Shown: positions 50,769-60,212 of the stretch, in pieces
Numbering within the stretch: the stretch's first letter is position 1
Layout of the letters: every line of letters starts with the position of its first letter
NCBI GenBank assembly: GCA_018242605.1
Contig: JAFEBP010000003.1
Coordinates: 62,001 to 126,000 of the forward strand
Direction: 5' to 3'
Source: Planctomycetota bacterium
GTDB lineage: Bacteria; Planctomycetota; Phycisphaerae; Phycisphaerales; UBA1924
Length of the DNA: 64,000 bases
Program-made: the position numbers and the translations under genes
Notes under the pieces: model-generated
Seen by the model: only the letters and a program-made list of their open reading frames with translations
Told to the model about the DNA's origin: nothing
Databases searched by the model: none

Positions 50769-51422
50769 TCATCCGGCGACGGCACGCATCCGCTGCAGCA
50801 ACCACGCCCGCGCGACCAGCCACTCACGGTTGATGGTCCGGGCTGAAACTCCCAGAGCCATCGCCGCTTCTTCAACCGTGAGGCCCGCGAAGTACCGCAG
50901 GTGCACGATCTCGGCGAGCGCCGGGTCGTGCGCTTCCAACGCTTGCATCGCGGTCTCGAGCGCCAACCAGTCTGCCTCCTGCTGATCCGGAGCAAGGTTC
51001 TCGGGCCCGCCCAGCACATCGGGGCTTCCCTCGGCCATCTCAAGCGAGACTTGCCGCCCGGCAACGCCACGTTTCGGACCCTTTTTCGCGCGGGCGCGGT
51101 CGACGAGAATGCGGCGCATCGCCAGCGCGGCCGCGGCGAGGAAATGCCGCTTGTCGTTCCACGGCCGTTCCGATCCGACCAGTTTGAGATACGCCTCGTG
51201 CACGAGAGCGGTGGGCGGGAGCGACTGGCCCGGGGCTTCGTTGGCCATCTTGGAGCGGGCCAGCGAGCGCAGGTGGTCGTAAACCAGGGGGAGCAGCTCC
51301 GCCGCGGCCCCGGGCTGCCCTTGGGCGGCGCGTTCCAGCAGTTGATCAATAGAGAGCGCGGACCCCGCATGCGATGGCGGGGTCGGCTGGTCCTGATCCG
51401 GGGATGGCTGGTCCGGGCCCAT
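50769..51422 (-). CDS. ECF-type RNA polymerase sigma factor
   Basis: A 217-residue ECF-like sigma factor of the planctomycete group. Region 2 is IDQLLERAAQGQPGAAAELL to LVYDHLRSLARSKM; region 4 is ALAEIVHLRYFAGLTVEEAA to MALGVSARTINREWLVARAW, a typical recognition helix. A Pro-rich N-terminal extension (about 20 residues) is unusual for short ECF factors but common in this group. No anti-sigma gene is adjacent; the kinase gene follows after 7 bases, so control by phosphorylation is likely. It is divergent from the lectin/dockerin gene at 51517, which could be a target. Confidence 0.87.
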   Translation of the reverse strand: MGPDQPSPDQDQPTPPSHAGSALSIDQLLERAAQGQPGAAAELLPLVYDHLRSLARSKMANEAPGQSLPPTALVHEAYLKLVGSERPWNDKRHFLAAAALAMRRILVDRARAKKGPKRGVAGRQVSLEMAEGSPDVLGGPENLAPDQQEADWLALETAMQALEAHDPALAEIVHLRYFAGLTVEEAAMALGVSARTINREWLVARAWLLQRMRAVAG

Positions 51423-51516
51423 CGCGCGGGTCCATGGCGCGGAAATCGTGTCGCTGTTCTTTGGCGAGCTCCGCTATAGCGTGCAGGAGCCGGCTCTATC
51501 GCCGCGAGGAGAACCC

Positions 51517-53976
51517 ATGAAGATTGTACACGCAAGCGATTTCGATACCCGCCACCGTCCCACCCACCACGCGTTCTCGGGCTTGCATGCCCCGTTGCTT
51601 CGCCGCGTGATCGCTTCGGCGGTCGCCGGCCTGGCGGCAACGGCGGTTGGGCAGAGCATCGTGGTTGACCAGTTCACCCAGCCCGTCGGGGAGTACCTGT
51701 CTTCGTGGGGGGGCGGACGAGGGTTCGAGTCCGCGTGGTACACGTACGGCAACTCCCTCTCGGTCGCGGCCCAGGGGTTGACCTATCGCGATGAGATGAA
51801 CGGGGTGGACCTGGCCACGTTCGCGGGCAAGGCGGTGAACACGCTGGGGCCGGCGGGCGCGAACAGCAACAACCGCACCATTCCGATCGGCTCGTTCCCA
51901 TCCGGCGCCGAGATGTGGGGGAGCTTCCTGATCGAGACACCCAGCGACGGAACAGGCGCGGCGTCGGTGGGGCTGCGAAGCCCTTCGAATCCATTCTCCC
52001 TTCGTTTCGGGGTCAGCGGAGGCTTGTTTGCGATCAGCACGGTTTCCGATATTGCCTGGGCGTACGACGTGTATCCGGGCGGCACCACGCTGGTGCTCTT
52101 TCGCATCGAGTCGGCGAACGGAGGAGGCGGGCAAGTGTCGATGTGGTTGAATCCGCCGCTGACAGGCGGTTTGCCCTTTCCCTCCGCTGTGCTGCCGTAC
52201 TGGAATCTGGAGGCCGTGGGACCGAACGAGATCGAGTTGTACGCGATCGGGAGTCAGTGCGGGCTCGATGAGTTGCGGCTCGGCGTTTCGCCGGCGGCGG
52301 TGCTGCCCAGGACGACGCTGCAATGGCCGTGCGAACAGGGCGGGAACGGCCATCGGTACGAGATGGTGTACTCGGCCCAGCCGATCTCGCGGGCGGACGC
52401 GGCGGCCGGGGCGCTGGCGCGCGGGGGGATCCTGGCGACCGTGTCAGACGCGGCGGAGAATGCGCTGGTGTTCGAGAACCTGGTGGCGCGCGAGGACATC
52501 TGGGACCGGGCATACGGCGACCTGAGCTTTGTCGACACGCGCGGGCCATGGATCGGCGCGCAGCGGCCCATATATTTTCCCGATCCGGTGATCGGGTGGG
52601 AGTGGATCGACGGCACGCCGTGGTCGTACGCGAGCTGGGCGCCCGAGGGGTTGGTGGGCATCGGCGAGTTGTTCGCGTCGTACTACCTCGCCACCGACGC
52701 CGCGTCGCCGACCTGGCGTTACGCCGATGCAGACGGGTATGGACGCGTGCACGGCTACATCGTGGAATACGCCGACACGATCACGCGGCAGCCGCCGGAC
52801 GTGCGCGTGCAGCCGCGCGGGACCGCGGAGTTCTCGGTGGCGATGGCGGGCGGCGCGCTGTCATACCAATGGATGCGGGAGGGTGTGCCTCTGGCCGACG
52901 GGCCAACGTCGTTCTACTCGGAGATCCAGGGCGCCACGACGCCGACCCTCGTGCTGACCGACGCGGCGATCGAGGATTTGGGGGCCTACTCGGTGCAGGT
53001 CACCACGGCGTGCGGCGTGTTCGAGAGCCGCGCCGCGCGGTTGAGCCTGGAGACGACACTGGGGCCGGTGGTCGATCCTGACACCTGCAAGGTCTACCAG
53101 ATCATCGACACCGATGCGCAGTTCACCTGGTGGGATGCGTTCAACGACGCGATCGCCCGCGGCGGGGAACTGGTCTCGATCACGACCCCCCGGACGCAGG
53201 TCATGGTCGATGCGCTGGCGGGAGATCCGAGTTACTGGCGCACCAACTCGCTGGGACAATCGGTCGGCCCGTGGATCGGCGGGAGCTACATCGGCGGCGG
53301 AGAATGGCTCTGGCGCAACTTCTACACCATCAGCGCGGCGGGCTTCGAGAACTGGGCCCCGGGTCAGCCCGACAACGCCGATGGGTTTGAGCAGTACATG
53401 CACCTCACGCGGAGCACCGGCACGTATTCAACGGCGTGGGCCGATCTCGCGTCGGGCAACCCGGTGGGCGGGACGTTCCCCCGGAGCCACATCATCGAAT
53501 GGAACTCCGCGATCGCCCCGGATCCGTACCCCGCGACTGTCGATTGCGGCGGGACTCTCACGCTCAGCGGTCGCGTGATCGCGGCGGGGCTGGACGTAAT
53601 CGCGATCTGGCAGGGGCCCACCGGCATCATCGTTGACGGAGTGAGCGCGAACGGTTCGGAGTTCAGCGGGCAGGGCACGCTCAGCCTGACCATCAACGGG
53701 ATGACGGCGGCGGACGCCGGCACGTACTACCTGAGTACCTACACGCAGGGGTACTGGTGCGGCTGGGGCGCCACATACACCGTGTCGGTCGGGGAGTGCG
53801 GCGCCGCGTGCCCTGCGGACTTCAACCAGGACGGCGGGATCGACGGCTCGGACGTGGACGCCTACTTCGCGGCGTGGGAAATTGGCGATGCGAGCGCGGA
53901 CGTGAACCTGGACGGCGGCGTGGACGGCAGCGATATCGGTACGTTCTTCGCCGCGTGGGAAGCGGGAGGGTGTTGA
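51517..53976 (+). CDS. Secreted double C-type-lectin protein with Ig-like and GC-type dockerin-like domains
   Basis: An 819-residue secreted protein. The ATG at 51517 with GAGGAG upstream precedes a signal peptide (LLRRVIASAVAGLAATAVGQ). A jelly-roll-like region (about 45-250) is followed by a C-type-lectin-like domain (about 270-430, GPWIGAQRP and WEWIDGTPWSYASWAPEG), an Ig-like domain, a second lectin-like domain (about 525-670, GPWIGGSYIGGGEWLWRNF and FENWAPGQPDNADGFEQYMH), another Ig-like stretch and a C-terminal pair of Asp-rich repeats (CPADFNQDGGIDGSDVDAYF; ADVNLDGGVDGSDIGTFFAA) ending Gly-Gly-Cys. Carbohydrate binding is inferred from the lectin folds. Confidence 0.85.
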   Translation: MKIVHASDFDTRHRPTHHAFSGLHAPLLRRVIASAVAGLAATAVGQSIVVDQFTQPVGEYLSSWGGGRGFESAWYTYGNSLSVAAQGLTYRDEMNGVDLATFAGKAVNTLGPAGANSNNRTIPIGSFPSGAEMWGSFLIETPSDGTGAASVGLRSPSNPFSLRFGVSGGLFAISTVSDIAWAYDVYPGGTTLVLFRIESANGGGGQVSMWLNPPLTGGLPFPSAVLPYWNLEAVGPNEIELYAIGSQCGLDELRLGVSPAAVLPRTTLQWPCEQGGNGHRYEMVYSAQPISRADAAAGALARGGILATVSDAAENALVFENLVAREDIWDRAYGDLSFVDTRGPWIGAQRPIYFPDPVIGWEWIDGTPWSYASWAPEGLVGIGELFASYYLATDAASPTWRYADADGYGRVHGYIVEYADTITRQPPDVRVQPRGTAEFSVAMAGGALSYQWMREGVPLADGPTSFYSEIQGATTPTLVLTDAAIEDLGAYSVQVTTACGVFESRAARLSLETTLGPVVDPDTCKVYQIIDTDAQFTWWDAFNDAIARGGELVSITTPRTQVMVDALAGDPSYWRTNSLGQSVGPWIGGSYIGGGEWLWRNFYTISAAGFENWAPGQPDNADGFEQYMHLTRSTGTYSTAWADLASGNPVGGTFPRSHIIEWNSAIAPDPYPATVDCGGTLTLSGRVIAAGLDVIAIWQGPTGIIVDGVSANGSEFSGQGTLSLTINGMTAADAGTYYLSTYTQGYWCGWGATYTVSVGECGAACPADFNQDGGIDGSDVDAYFAAWEIGDASADVNLDGGVDGSDIGTFFAAWEAGGC

Positions 53977-54156
53977 GGGAGCGGGCATCAGTCGATCGGC
54001 TTCGGGCATCAGGGATTGCGAGCCACGCGGCCGCTGACGCCCATTGCACGAACGAAAGTGCCCGAGTTGATCGGGCACCGGAACATTCACGATGAGCGTC
54101 GGCTGCGAACCGTGTGCCCGGAACAAAGCATGAGTTGATCGCAGGCTTCACCCATG

Positions 54157-54192
54157 GACGCCGCGCCGAGTTGTTTGGCGCGGCGTCTTTTT
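54157..54192 (+). terminator. Intrinsic terminator for the lectin/dockerin gene
   Basis: GACGCCGCGCC (54157-54167) pairs perfectly with GGCGCGGCGTC (54177-54187) around a 9-nt loop, followed by five T (54188-54192). It lies 180 bases after the lectin gene stop and just before the convergent putA stop. Only the plus strand has the T-run. Confidence 0.88.
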
Positions 54193-54224
54193 CGTTCAAC
54201 CCTGTGGCGCGGACTGCGCGGCGG

Positions 54225-57200
54225 TCAGAGTTCAGGCGCGAAGCCGCGGCGCATGGTGTTCTCGCAGCAGGCGCGGGGCTCGACGAACTGGAGGAGGTAG
54301 TCAGCGCCGCCGGCCTTGCTGCCCACGCCGCTCATGCCGAAGCCGCCGAAGGGCTGGCGGGCGACGAGGGCGCCGGTGCTGCCGCGGTTGATGTAGAGGT
54401 TGCCGACGCGGAACTCTCGCTTGGCGAGCTCGATGTGGCTGGGCTTGCGGGTGAAGACAGCGCCGGTGAGCTTGTAGACGCTGTCGTTGGCAATGGCGAC
54501 GGCGTCGGCGAAGGTCGGGGCGTGCATCACGGCGAGGACCGGGCCGAAGATCTCCTCGCGGGCGATGCGGTGCTGGGGCTTCACGCCGGAGAAGATGTGC
54601 GGGCCGACGAACGAGCGCCCGGTGGCCGCGGCGGCTGGGGGAACGGGCATCGCCAGTTCCAGCTTGCACGATTTGGCCGCGTCGTCGATGTACCCCTGGA
54701 TCTTGGCGCGGGCCTCTTCATCGATCACCGGGCCCACGTCGGTGCCGGGCAGGCAGGGATCGTTCACGGTCAGGGCGCGGGTGGCCTCGACGAGTCGGCG
54801 CGTGAAGGCGGCGATCGCCGGGCCGTTCTCGCCCTCGGGGTCCACGACGATGACGCGCGAGCAGGCCGAGCATTTCTGGCCCTGGAAGCCGAAGGCGCTG
54901 TGGCGGACGCCGAGCACGGCCTCGTCAAAGTCCGCGCTGGTGTCGATGATGATGGCGTTCTTGCCGCCCATCTCGCAGACCACGCGCTTCACGTGCGTGA
55001 GGCCGGCGACCTGGGCGCGGTTCGGGCCGAAGGGGGTCGGGGGAGCGGCGGCGTTGAGAATGTCCAGACCGACATCGCGCGAGCCGGTGAAGGCGATGAG
55101 TGCGATGCGGGGATCACGCACGAGGGCGGCGCCGGTGGTCTCGCCGGGGCCGGGGCACAGGTGCAGCACGTCGCGCGGCACGCCGGCCTCCCACAGGATG
55201 TCCTTCATGATCGCGGCGATGCCGGGGGTCTGCTCGGCGGGCTTGAGCACCACGGTGTTGCCGGTGACAAGGGCGGCGACGGTCATGCCGCAGCAGATGG
55301 CCAGCGGGAAGTTCCACGGCGAGATGACGGCGGCCACGCCGCGGGGCTGGTACCAGACTTCATCGAGCTCGCCGATGAACCTGCCCAGGCGAGAGCGCGA
55401 GAACATGGGCACGGCGAGGCGCGCGTAGTACTCGCAGAAGTCGATGGCCTCGCAGACATCGGCGTCGGCCTCGCGCCAGGTCTTGCCGGCCTCGCGGATC
55501 ATGACGGCGGCCAGGCCGTCGCGCTGCTGGCGCATGAGCGCCGCGGCCTTCACGAGGCAGGCGGCGCGGTGCTTGGGGTCGGTGTCGCGCCACGCGGGGA
55601 AGGCGCGTTCGGCGGCGGCGACCATCTCGGCGGCGTGCTGGGGCGTGCGGTCGTTAGCGATCTTGGGGACGCTGGCGCGCGAAACGGCGGCGGCGAATGC
55701 CTCGCGCTGGCGGCGGTACGAGAAGTCCCGCATCGGCTCGTTGACGAACGGGCGGCTGTCGCCCACGCCCTGGGGCGCGGGGCTCAGCGAGTGCCGCTCG
55801 GGCGCGATCGCGGCGAGGTCGCGTGCCGGCGCGACGCCGGGCTTGGCGGCGGGGGCAGCGAGGAGCACGGCGGGGTCGGCGTTGTCCATGAAGCCGGCCT
55901 TGAGCCAGCTCTCGTTGCTCGTGTTTTCAAGCAGTCGGCGGACCAGGTACGCCATGCCGGGGATCATGTCGCCCACGGGCACGTACTCGCGGATGCGCAG
56001 GCCCATCTCCATCGAAGCGTACTTGAGCTGGTCCGCCATGCCGTGGAGCATCTGGAGTTCAATGGCGTCGCGGGGCAGGCCGCGTTCTTCCAGGCCCACG
56101 AGCGCGGCGGCGATGCTGCGGACGTTGTGGCTGCCCAGCGCGAGCTTGACCCCGCCGCCGGTGGCGCCCTTGGCGGGACAGGCGTCGAGCAGGATGGCGG
56201 CCATCTCCTCGAAGCAGGCGTCGGTCTGCCACTTCTGGCCCCAGACCGGGCAGGGCCAGCCGTTCATCTCGCTCTTGATCGTCTCGGCGTCCCAGTACGC
56301 GCCCTTCACGAGGCGGATGGTGACGACCTTGCCGCTGCGCCTGGCCCAGTCGGCCACGCGGCGCGCGTCCTCGGCCCCGCTCTTGAGGTACGCCTGGAGC
56401 ACGACGCCGCCGGTGAAGTTCACCTCATCCATGCAGCGCTGGAAGAGCTCGATGGTGAGGTCCTTGAACGCGTGGTGCTCCATGTCAAAGTGCACGTGCA
56501 CGCCCTTGGCCTTGGCGGTGGTCAGGATGGGCCGCAGCCGCTTCATCAGGTCGTTGATGGAGCCCTCGGTGTCGATGGGGTCGCAGCGGGCCGAGAGGGC
56601 GGAGATCTTGATCGACACGTTGGTGCGCGGGATGGCGCCCAGGTGATCGGTCTCCAGGCGGGGCTGAGATTTCCACGTCGCGACCTTGTCGGGCAGGTTG
56701 CCGATCAGGTCCATGTACTTCTTGGCGTAGTCGTCGGCCTCTGCGTCGCTCACGCAGGTTTCACCGAGCAGATCGACGCTGAAGCCGATGCCGTCGTCCC
56801 ACATGTCGCGCAGGCCCGGGAGGGCGGTCGCGGCGTCGGTGCCAGCGATGAACTTGCCGGCCATGCCCTTGATCTGCGAGGAGGCGGTCGCGGCGGCGGG
56901 GCCCTTGAGCAGGTTGCCCGCCTTGAGGAGCATCGCGAAGGTGGGCGGGACGGTGACGCCCGGCTGGGTCAGGTAGTCGTTGAGATGATCGAAGACCGCT
57001 TCGGGGGTCTTGAGCATCGGGAAGCAGTCGACGAACCGGAAGACCTGCACCTTGAAGTTGGGGTCCTTCATGGACCATTCCATCAGCGCATCGCTGTAGA
57101 ACTTCGCGCTGAGCAGGCCGCTCTTGTGAGCGCGGGCCTTTTCCAGCAGTTCACGGCCCACAGCGATGATTCTCTGTTCGCGCTGGGATTGGGGGGCGTG

Positions 57201-57296
57201 CGCGGCCGCGGGGGAGGGAGATGCCGCGCCGGAAGAGGTGCCGGAGACGACGACTTTCTCGGGGGCGGTTTTGGGCTTGCGGGAGAAGAGAGCCAT
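54225..57296 (-). CDS. putA: Bifunctional proline dehydrogenase / delta-1-pyrroline-5-carboxylate dehydrogenase
   Basis: A 1023-residue PutA enzyme that oxidises proline to glutamate in two steps, with FAD and then NAD. The ProDH barrel covers about 85-450 (SIKISALSARCDP, VHFDMEHHAFKDLT, RLVKGAYWDAE, HNVRSIAAAL and RRLLENTSNESW). The P5CDH domain covers about 520-1015 with catalytic Cys near 808 in FQGQKCSACSR and Glu near 773 in VCEMGGKNAIIID. There is no N-terminal ribbon-helix-helix DNA-binding domain, so it is not a self-repressing PutA. The frame is open to 57344, but the ATG at 57296 (MALFSRKPK) is preferred. No proline transporter is adjacent. Confidence 0.93.
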   Translation of the reverse strand: MALFSRKPKTAPEKVVVSGTSSGAASPSPAAAHAPQSQREQRIIAVGRELLEKARAHKSGLLSAKFYSDALMEWSMKDPNFKVQVFRFVDCFPMLKTPEAVFDHLNDYLTQPGVTVPPTFAMLLKAGNLLKGPAAATASSQIKGMAGKFIAGTDAATALPGLRDMWDDGIGFSVDLLGETCVSDAEADDYAKKYMDLIGNLPDKVATWKSQPRLETDHLGAIPRTNVSIKISALSARCDPIDTEGSINDLMKRLRPILTTAKAKGVHVHFDMEHHAFKDLTIELFQRCMDEVNFTGGVVLQAYLKSGAEDARRVADWARRSGKVVTIRLVKGAYWDAETIKSEMNGWPCPVWGQKWQTDACFEEMAAILLDACPAKGATGGGVKLALGSHNVRSIAAALVGLEERGLPRDAIELQMLHGMADQLKYASMEMGLRIREYVPVGDMIPGMAYLVRRLLENTSNESWLKAGFMDNADPAVLLAAPAAKPGVAPARDLAAIAPERHSLSPAPQGVGDSRPFVNEPMRDFSYRRQREAFAAAVSRASVPKIANDRTPQHAAEMVAAAERAFPAWRDTDPKHRAACLVKAAALMRQQRDGLAAVMIREAGKTWREADADVCEAIDFCEYYARLAVPMFSRSRLGRFIGELDEVWYQPRGVAAVISPWNFPLAICCGMTVAALVTGNTVVLKPAEQTPGIAAIMKDILWEAGVPRDVLHLCPGPGETTGAALVRDPRIALIAFTGSRDVGLDILNAAAPPTPFGPNRAQVAGLTHVKRVVCEMGGKNAIIIDTSADFDEAVLGVRHSAFGFQGQKCSACSRVIVVDPEGENGPAIAAFTRRLVEATRALTVNDPCLPGTDVGPVIDEEARAKIQGYIDDAAKSCKLELAMPVPPAAAATGRSFVGPHIFSGVKPQHRIAREEIFGPVLAVMHAPTFADAVAIANDSVYKLTGAVFTRKPSHIELAKREFRVGNLYINRGSTGALVARQPFGGFGMSGVGSKAGGADYLLQFVEPRACCENTMRRGFAPEL

Positions 57297-57514
57297 AGGG
57301 AGGGATGGTAGGAAAAGGGAAGGGGGGTGGGCCCGCATCCGCACGGATTCAAGCCGGGGTGGTGGTCGGAGGATGGGTGGGCCCAGCGCCGCGTCGGCGG
57401 CGTTGCAACGAAGCAGAGCTGATGTGACGCGGCGGGCGAAAAGCCCCCGGTTTCGGGCATCTTTCCGGGCGGTTTGCTCCGGGAACTTCGGCTCCCGCGC
57501 TACGCTGCCCCCCC

Positions 57515-58933
57515 ATGCTCACACTCAACTACGCCAACTGCCTCGCCGACCGCGTCGGCACCCACGGGCTTGATCCGGCGCTGCTGCACCCCACCGCCGG
57601 CGTCGCGTCGGCGATGGAGGCTCTGACGGACCGCCTGCAGGCCTCTCGGGGCAAGGGGTGGGAGCGGTGGCGGGAACTGCCGTTCGAGCCGATGCGCTCG
57701 GCGCACGTGGAGGGGGTCAAGAAGATCGCGGCCCAGTGCGCGGGCTCATTCGACACGCTGGTGGTGCTGGGCATCGGCGGCTCGGCGCTGGGCAACATCG
57801 CCGTGCAGTCGGCTCTCAACCCGCACACGTACAACCTGATGGAGGCCAAGGACCGCAAGGGCCCGCGGCTGTTCGTGGTGGACAACGTCGATCCCACGTA
57901 CGTCGGCGACGTGCTGGACCTGTGCGAACGCCAGCCCGGCGGGCTGTCGCGCACGCTCTTCAACGTGGTGAGCAAGAGCGGCGAGACGGCCGAGACGGCC
58001 GCGCAGTTCATGGTGATCCGCGACAAGCTCAAGGCGCTCTTCGGGGCCGGGCACGCCAGGCACGTGGTGGCCATCACCGACCCGGCCAAGGGCACGATGC
58101 GGCAGATCTGCGAGCGCGAGGGATACGCGACCCTGCCCGTGCCCGACGGCGTGGGCGGACGGTTCAGCGTGCTCTCGCCGGTGGGGCTCTTCTCCGCCGC
58201 GATGTGCGGGATTGATATCGACGCGCTGCTCACGGGCGCGGCGGAGATGGACGTGCGCTGCCGCGAGAAGAAGTTCACGAAGAACCCCGCGGCGATGCTC
58301 GCCTATCTCCTTGTGGAGCTTGGACAGACCAAGGGCAAGTCGAACCACGTGATGATGCCGTACGCCAACTCGCTCTATCTGCTGGCGGACTGGTACCGGC
58401 AGTTGTGGGCCGAGAGCCTGGGCAAGCAGAAGGACCTGGCCGGCAACGTGGTGTACGCGGGCTTCACGCCCATCAAGGCGCTGGGAGCCACCGACCAGCA
58501 CAGCCAGGTGCAGCTCTACCGCGAGGGGCCCAACGACAAGGTGATCGGCCTGGTCGAGGTGCAGCAGTTCTCGCGGGACGTGGCGATCCCCACGGGCCTG
58601 GGCGTGGAGGCCATCCGGTACCTGGAGGGCAAGAGCATGTCGGCGCTGCTCGCGGCGGAGAAGCGGGCCACCGAGTACGCCCTGGTGGAATCGCTGCGGC
58701 CCAACTACACGATCACGTTCCCCAAGCTCGACGCCCACCACGTGGGCGAGTTCATCTCGCTCTGGCAGATCGCCACGGCGTACGCCGGGCTGCTGCTCAA
58801 CATCGACGCCTACGACCAGCCCGCCGTGGAACTGGGCAAGCAGGCGACGTTCGGGCTGATGGGCCGGGCGGGCTACGAGAAGTTCAACGACGCTGTTTCG
58901 CGGACGTTGGGCAGGACCGAACGGGTGATCTGA
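57515..58933 (+). CDS. pgi: Glucose-6-phosphate isomerase
   Basis: A 472-residue PGI that interconverts glucose-6-phosphate and fructose-6-phosphate. The signatures are present: VVLGIGGSALGN (about 85-96), the phosphate-binding VSKSGETAET, the ATDQHSQVQLY region with the catalytic His, and the final base-supplying Lys in LGKQATFG near 447. The length is that of the shorter, Gram-positive-type enzyme. It is separated by about 220 bases from the divergent putA start and starts at ATG 57515. The next gene downstream (59121) is unrelated. Confidence 0.93.
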   Translation: MLTLNYANCLADRVGTHGLDPALLHPTAGVASAMEALTDRLQASRGKGWERWRELPFEPMRSAHVEGVKKIAAQCAGSFDTLVVLGIGGSALGNIAVQSALNPHTYNLMEAKDRKGPRLFVVDNVDPTYVGDVLDLCERQPGGLSRTLFNVVSKSGETAETAAQFMVIRDKLKALFGAGHARHVVAITDPAKGTMRQICEREGYATLPVPDGVGGRFSVLSPVGLFSAAMCGIDIDALLTGAAEMDVRCREKKFTKNPAAMLAYLLVELGQTKGKSNHVMMPYANSLYLLADWYRQLWAESLGKQKDLAGNVVYAGFTPIKALGATDQHSQVQLYREGPNDKVIGLVEVQQFSRDVAIPTGLGVEAIRYLEGKSMSALLAAEKRATEYALVESLRPNYTITFPKLDAHHVGEFISLWQIATAYAGLLLNIDAYDQPAVELGKQATFGLMGRAGYEKFNDAVSRTLGRTERVI

Positions 58934-59120
58934 CCGCGCCGGGGGCGGTGGCCGGTCCGCGAAGTGCAAGAAACAAAGGCCGGGGCTGTAGAACAATGCC
59001 GCGACGGGCGGCGACGACCGACCGCACCCGGAACCACGCACCGATGAGCACAAAGAACACGATCACCCACATCACCCACCGCTCGCGGGCGCACCGCGGG
59101 AGTTGTCAGCGGGTGGGAGC

Positions 59121-60212
59121 ATGAGCGGCGCGGTGGCGACAACGATGGCGCCGTGGGCGATGAACCTCACGCACGTGAGCAAGATGTACCGGGGCAAGGT
59201 GCACGCGCTGCGCGGGATCGAGATGAAGGTGCACTCGGGCGAGATCTTCGGCCTGCTGGGCCCCAACGGCGCGGGCAAGAGCACGCTGGTCAAGATCCTG
59301 ATGACGGTGATCCGCGCCACGCAGGCCGAGGGCACGATGCTGGGCGGGCGCGTGGGCGACAAGGAAGTGCTGCGGCGGGTGGGCTACCTGCCCGAGCACC
59401 ACCGCTTCCCCGAGTATCTCACCGGCGCGCAGGTGCTGGAGTTCTACGGGGCGATGTCCGGCGTGGCGCGGCGCGACCGGCGCACGCGGCGCGACGAACT
59501 GCTCGACCTGGTGGGCATGCGGGCGTGGGCCGACAAGGCCGTCCGCGGCTACAGCAAGGGCATGCGCCAGCGCATCGGCATCGCGCAGGCGCTCATGAAC
59601 AACCCCGAGCTGGTCGTGCTCGATGAACCCACCGACGGCGTGGACCCCGTGGGCCGGCGCGACATCCGCGTGATGCTCCAGCGTCTGCGCGACGAGGGGC
59701 GGACGGTCTTCCTCAACTCGCACCTGCTCAGCGAGCTGGAGATGGTCTGCGACCGCGTGGCCATTCTGGTGCAGGGCAAGGTCGTGTCGCAGGGCACGAT
59801 CGCGGAACTGACCGACCACCGCCGCTGCTACGAGATCGAGGCGGTGCTGCCCGGCGAGAACAACGCGTACGCCGCGGCCCTGGGCGGCCACGACGCGGCG
59901 CCACTGCTCATCAGCGGGCCGGGATCGCAGGTGATCGAGGCGGCGCGGCCCGCGCCGCCGGGCCAATCGCTCATGGGCCGGCTCGCCACCGGCGAGCCGG
60001 TGTGGATGGAACGCGGCGCTCTGCGCGTCGGCACGGAGAAGCCCGAGACGGTCCAGCCGATCATCGATGCGCTGCGGGCGCGGGGGGCGATCATCAAGAC
60101 GGTGCGCGAACTGCGGCCGAGCCTCGAGGACCTGTTCATGGAGGCCGTGACCGACCCGAACACCGGGCGCGCCCTGGCGCCGGGCGCGGCGGGCAAGGAG
60201 GCCACGCCATGA
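59121..60212 (+). CDS. ABC-2 type exporter ATPase
   Basis: A 363-residue ABC ATPase of the ABC-2/CcmA (GldA/NatA-like) type. Walker A is LLGPNGAGKST (about 44-54), signature YSKGMRQRIGIAQAL (YSKGM in place of LSGGQ, as is usual in this subfamily), Walker B VVLDEPTDGVDP and switch His in LNSHLLSELE. A C-terminal domain of about 130 residues of the CcmA type follows. The open frame begins at a TTG at 59103; the ATG at 59121 with GGGAGC upstream is the better start. Its stop overlaps the next gene's ATG (ATGA at 60209-60212). Confidence 0.9.
   Translation: MSGAVATTMAPWAMNLTHVSKMYRGKVHALRGIEMKVHSGEIFGLLGPNGAGKSTLVKILMTVIRATQAEGTMLGGRVGDKEVLRRVGYLPEHHRFPEYLTGAQVLEFYGAMSGVARRDRRTRRDELLDLVGMRAWADKAVRGYSKGMRQRIGIAQALMNNPELVVLDEPTDGVDPVGRRDIRVMLQRLRDEGRTVFLNSHLLSELEMVCDRVAILVQGKVVSQGTIAELTDHRRCYEIEAVLPGENNAYAAALGGHDAAPLLISGPGSQVIEAARPAPPGQSLMGRLATGEPVWMERGALRVGTEKPETVQPIIDALRARGAIIKTVRELRPSLEDLFMEAVTDPNTGRALAPGAAGKEATP

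Noticed and set aside
54114-57311. A 1065-residue plus-strand reading frame
   Set aside because: It lies exactly opposite putA and has the Ala/Gly/Val/Asp/His-rich composition of a GC shadow.
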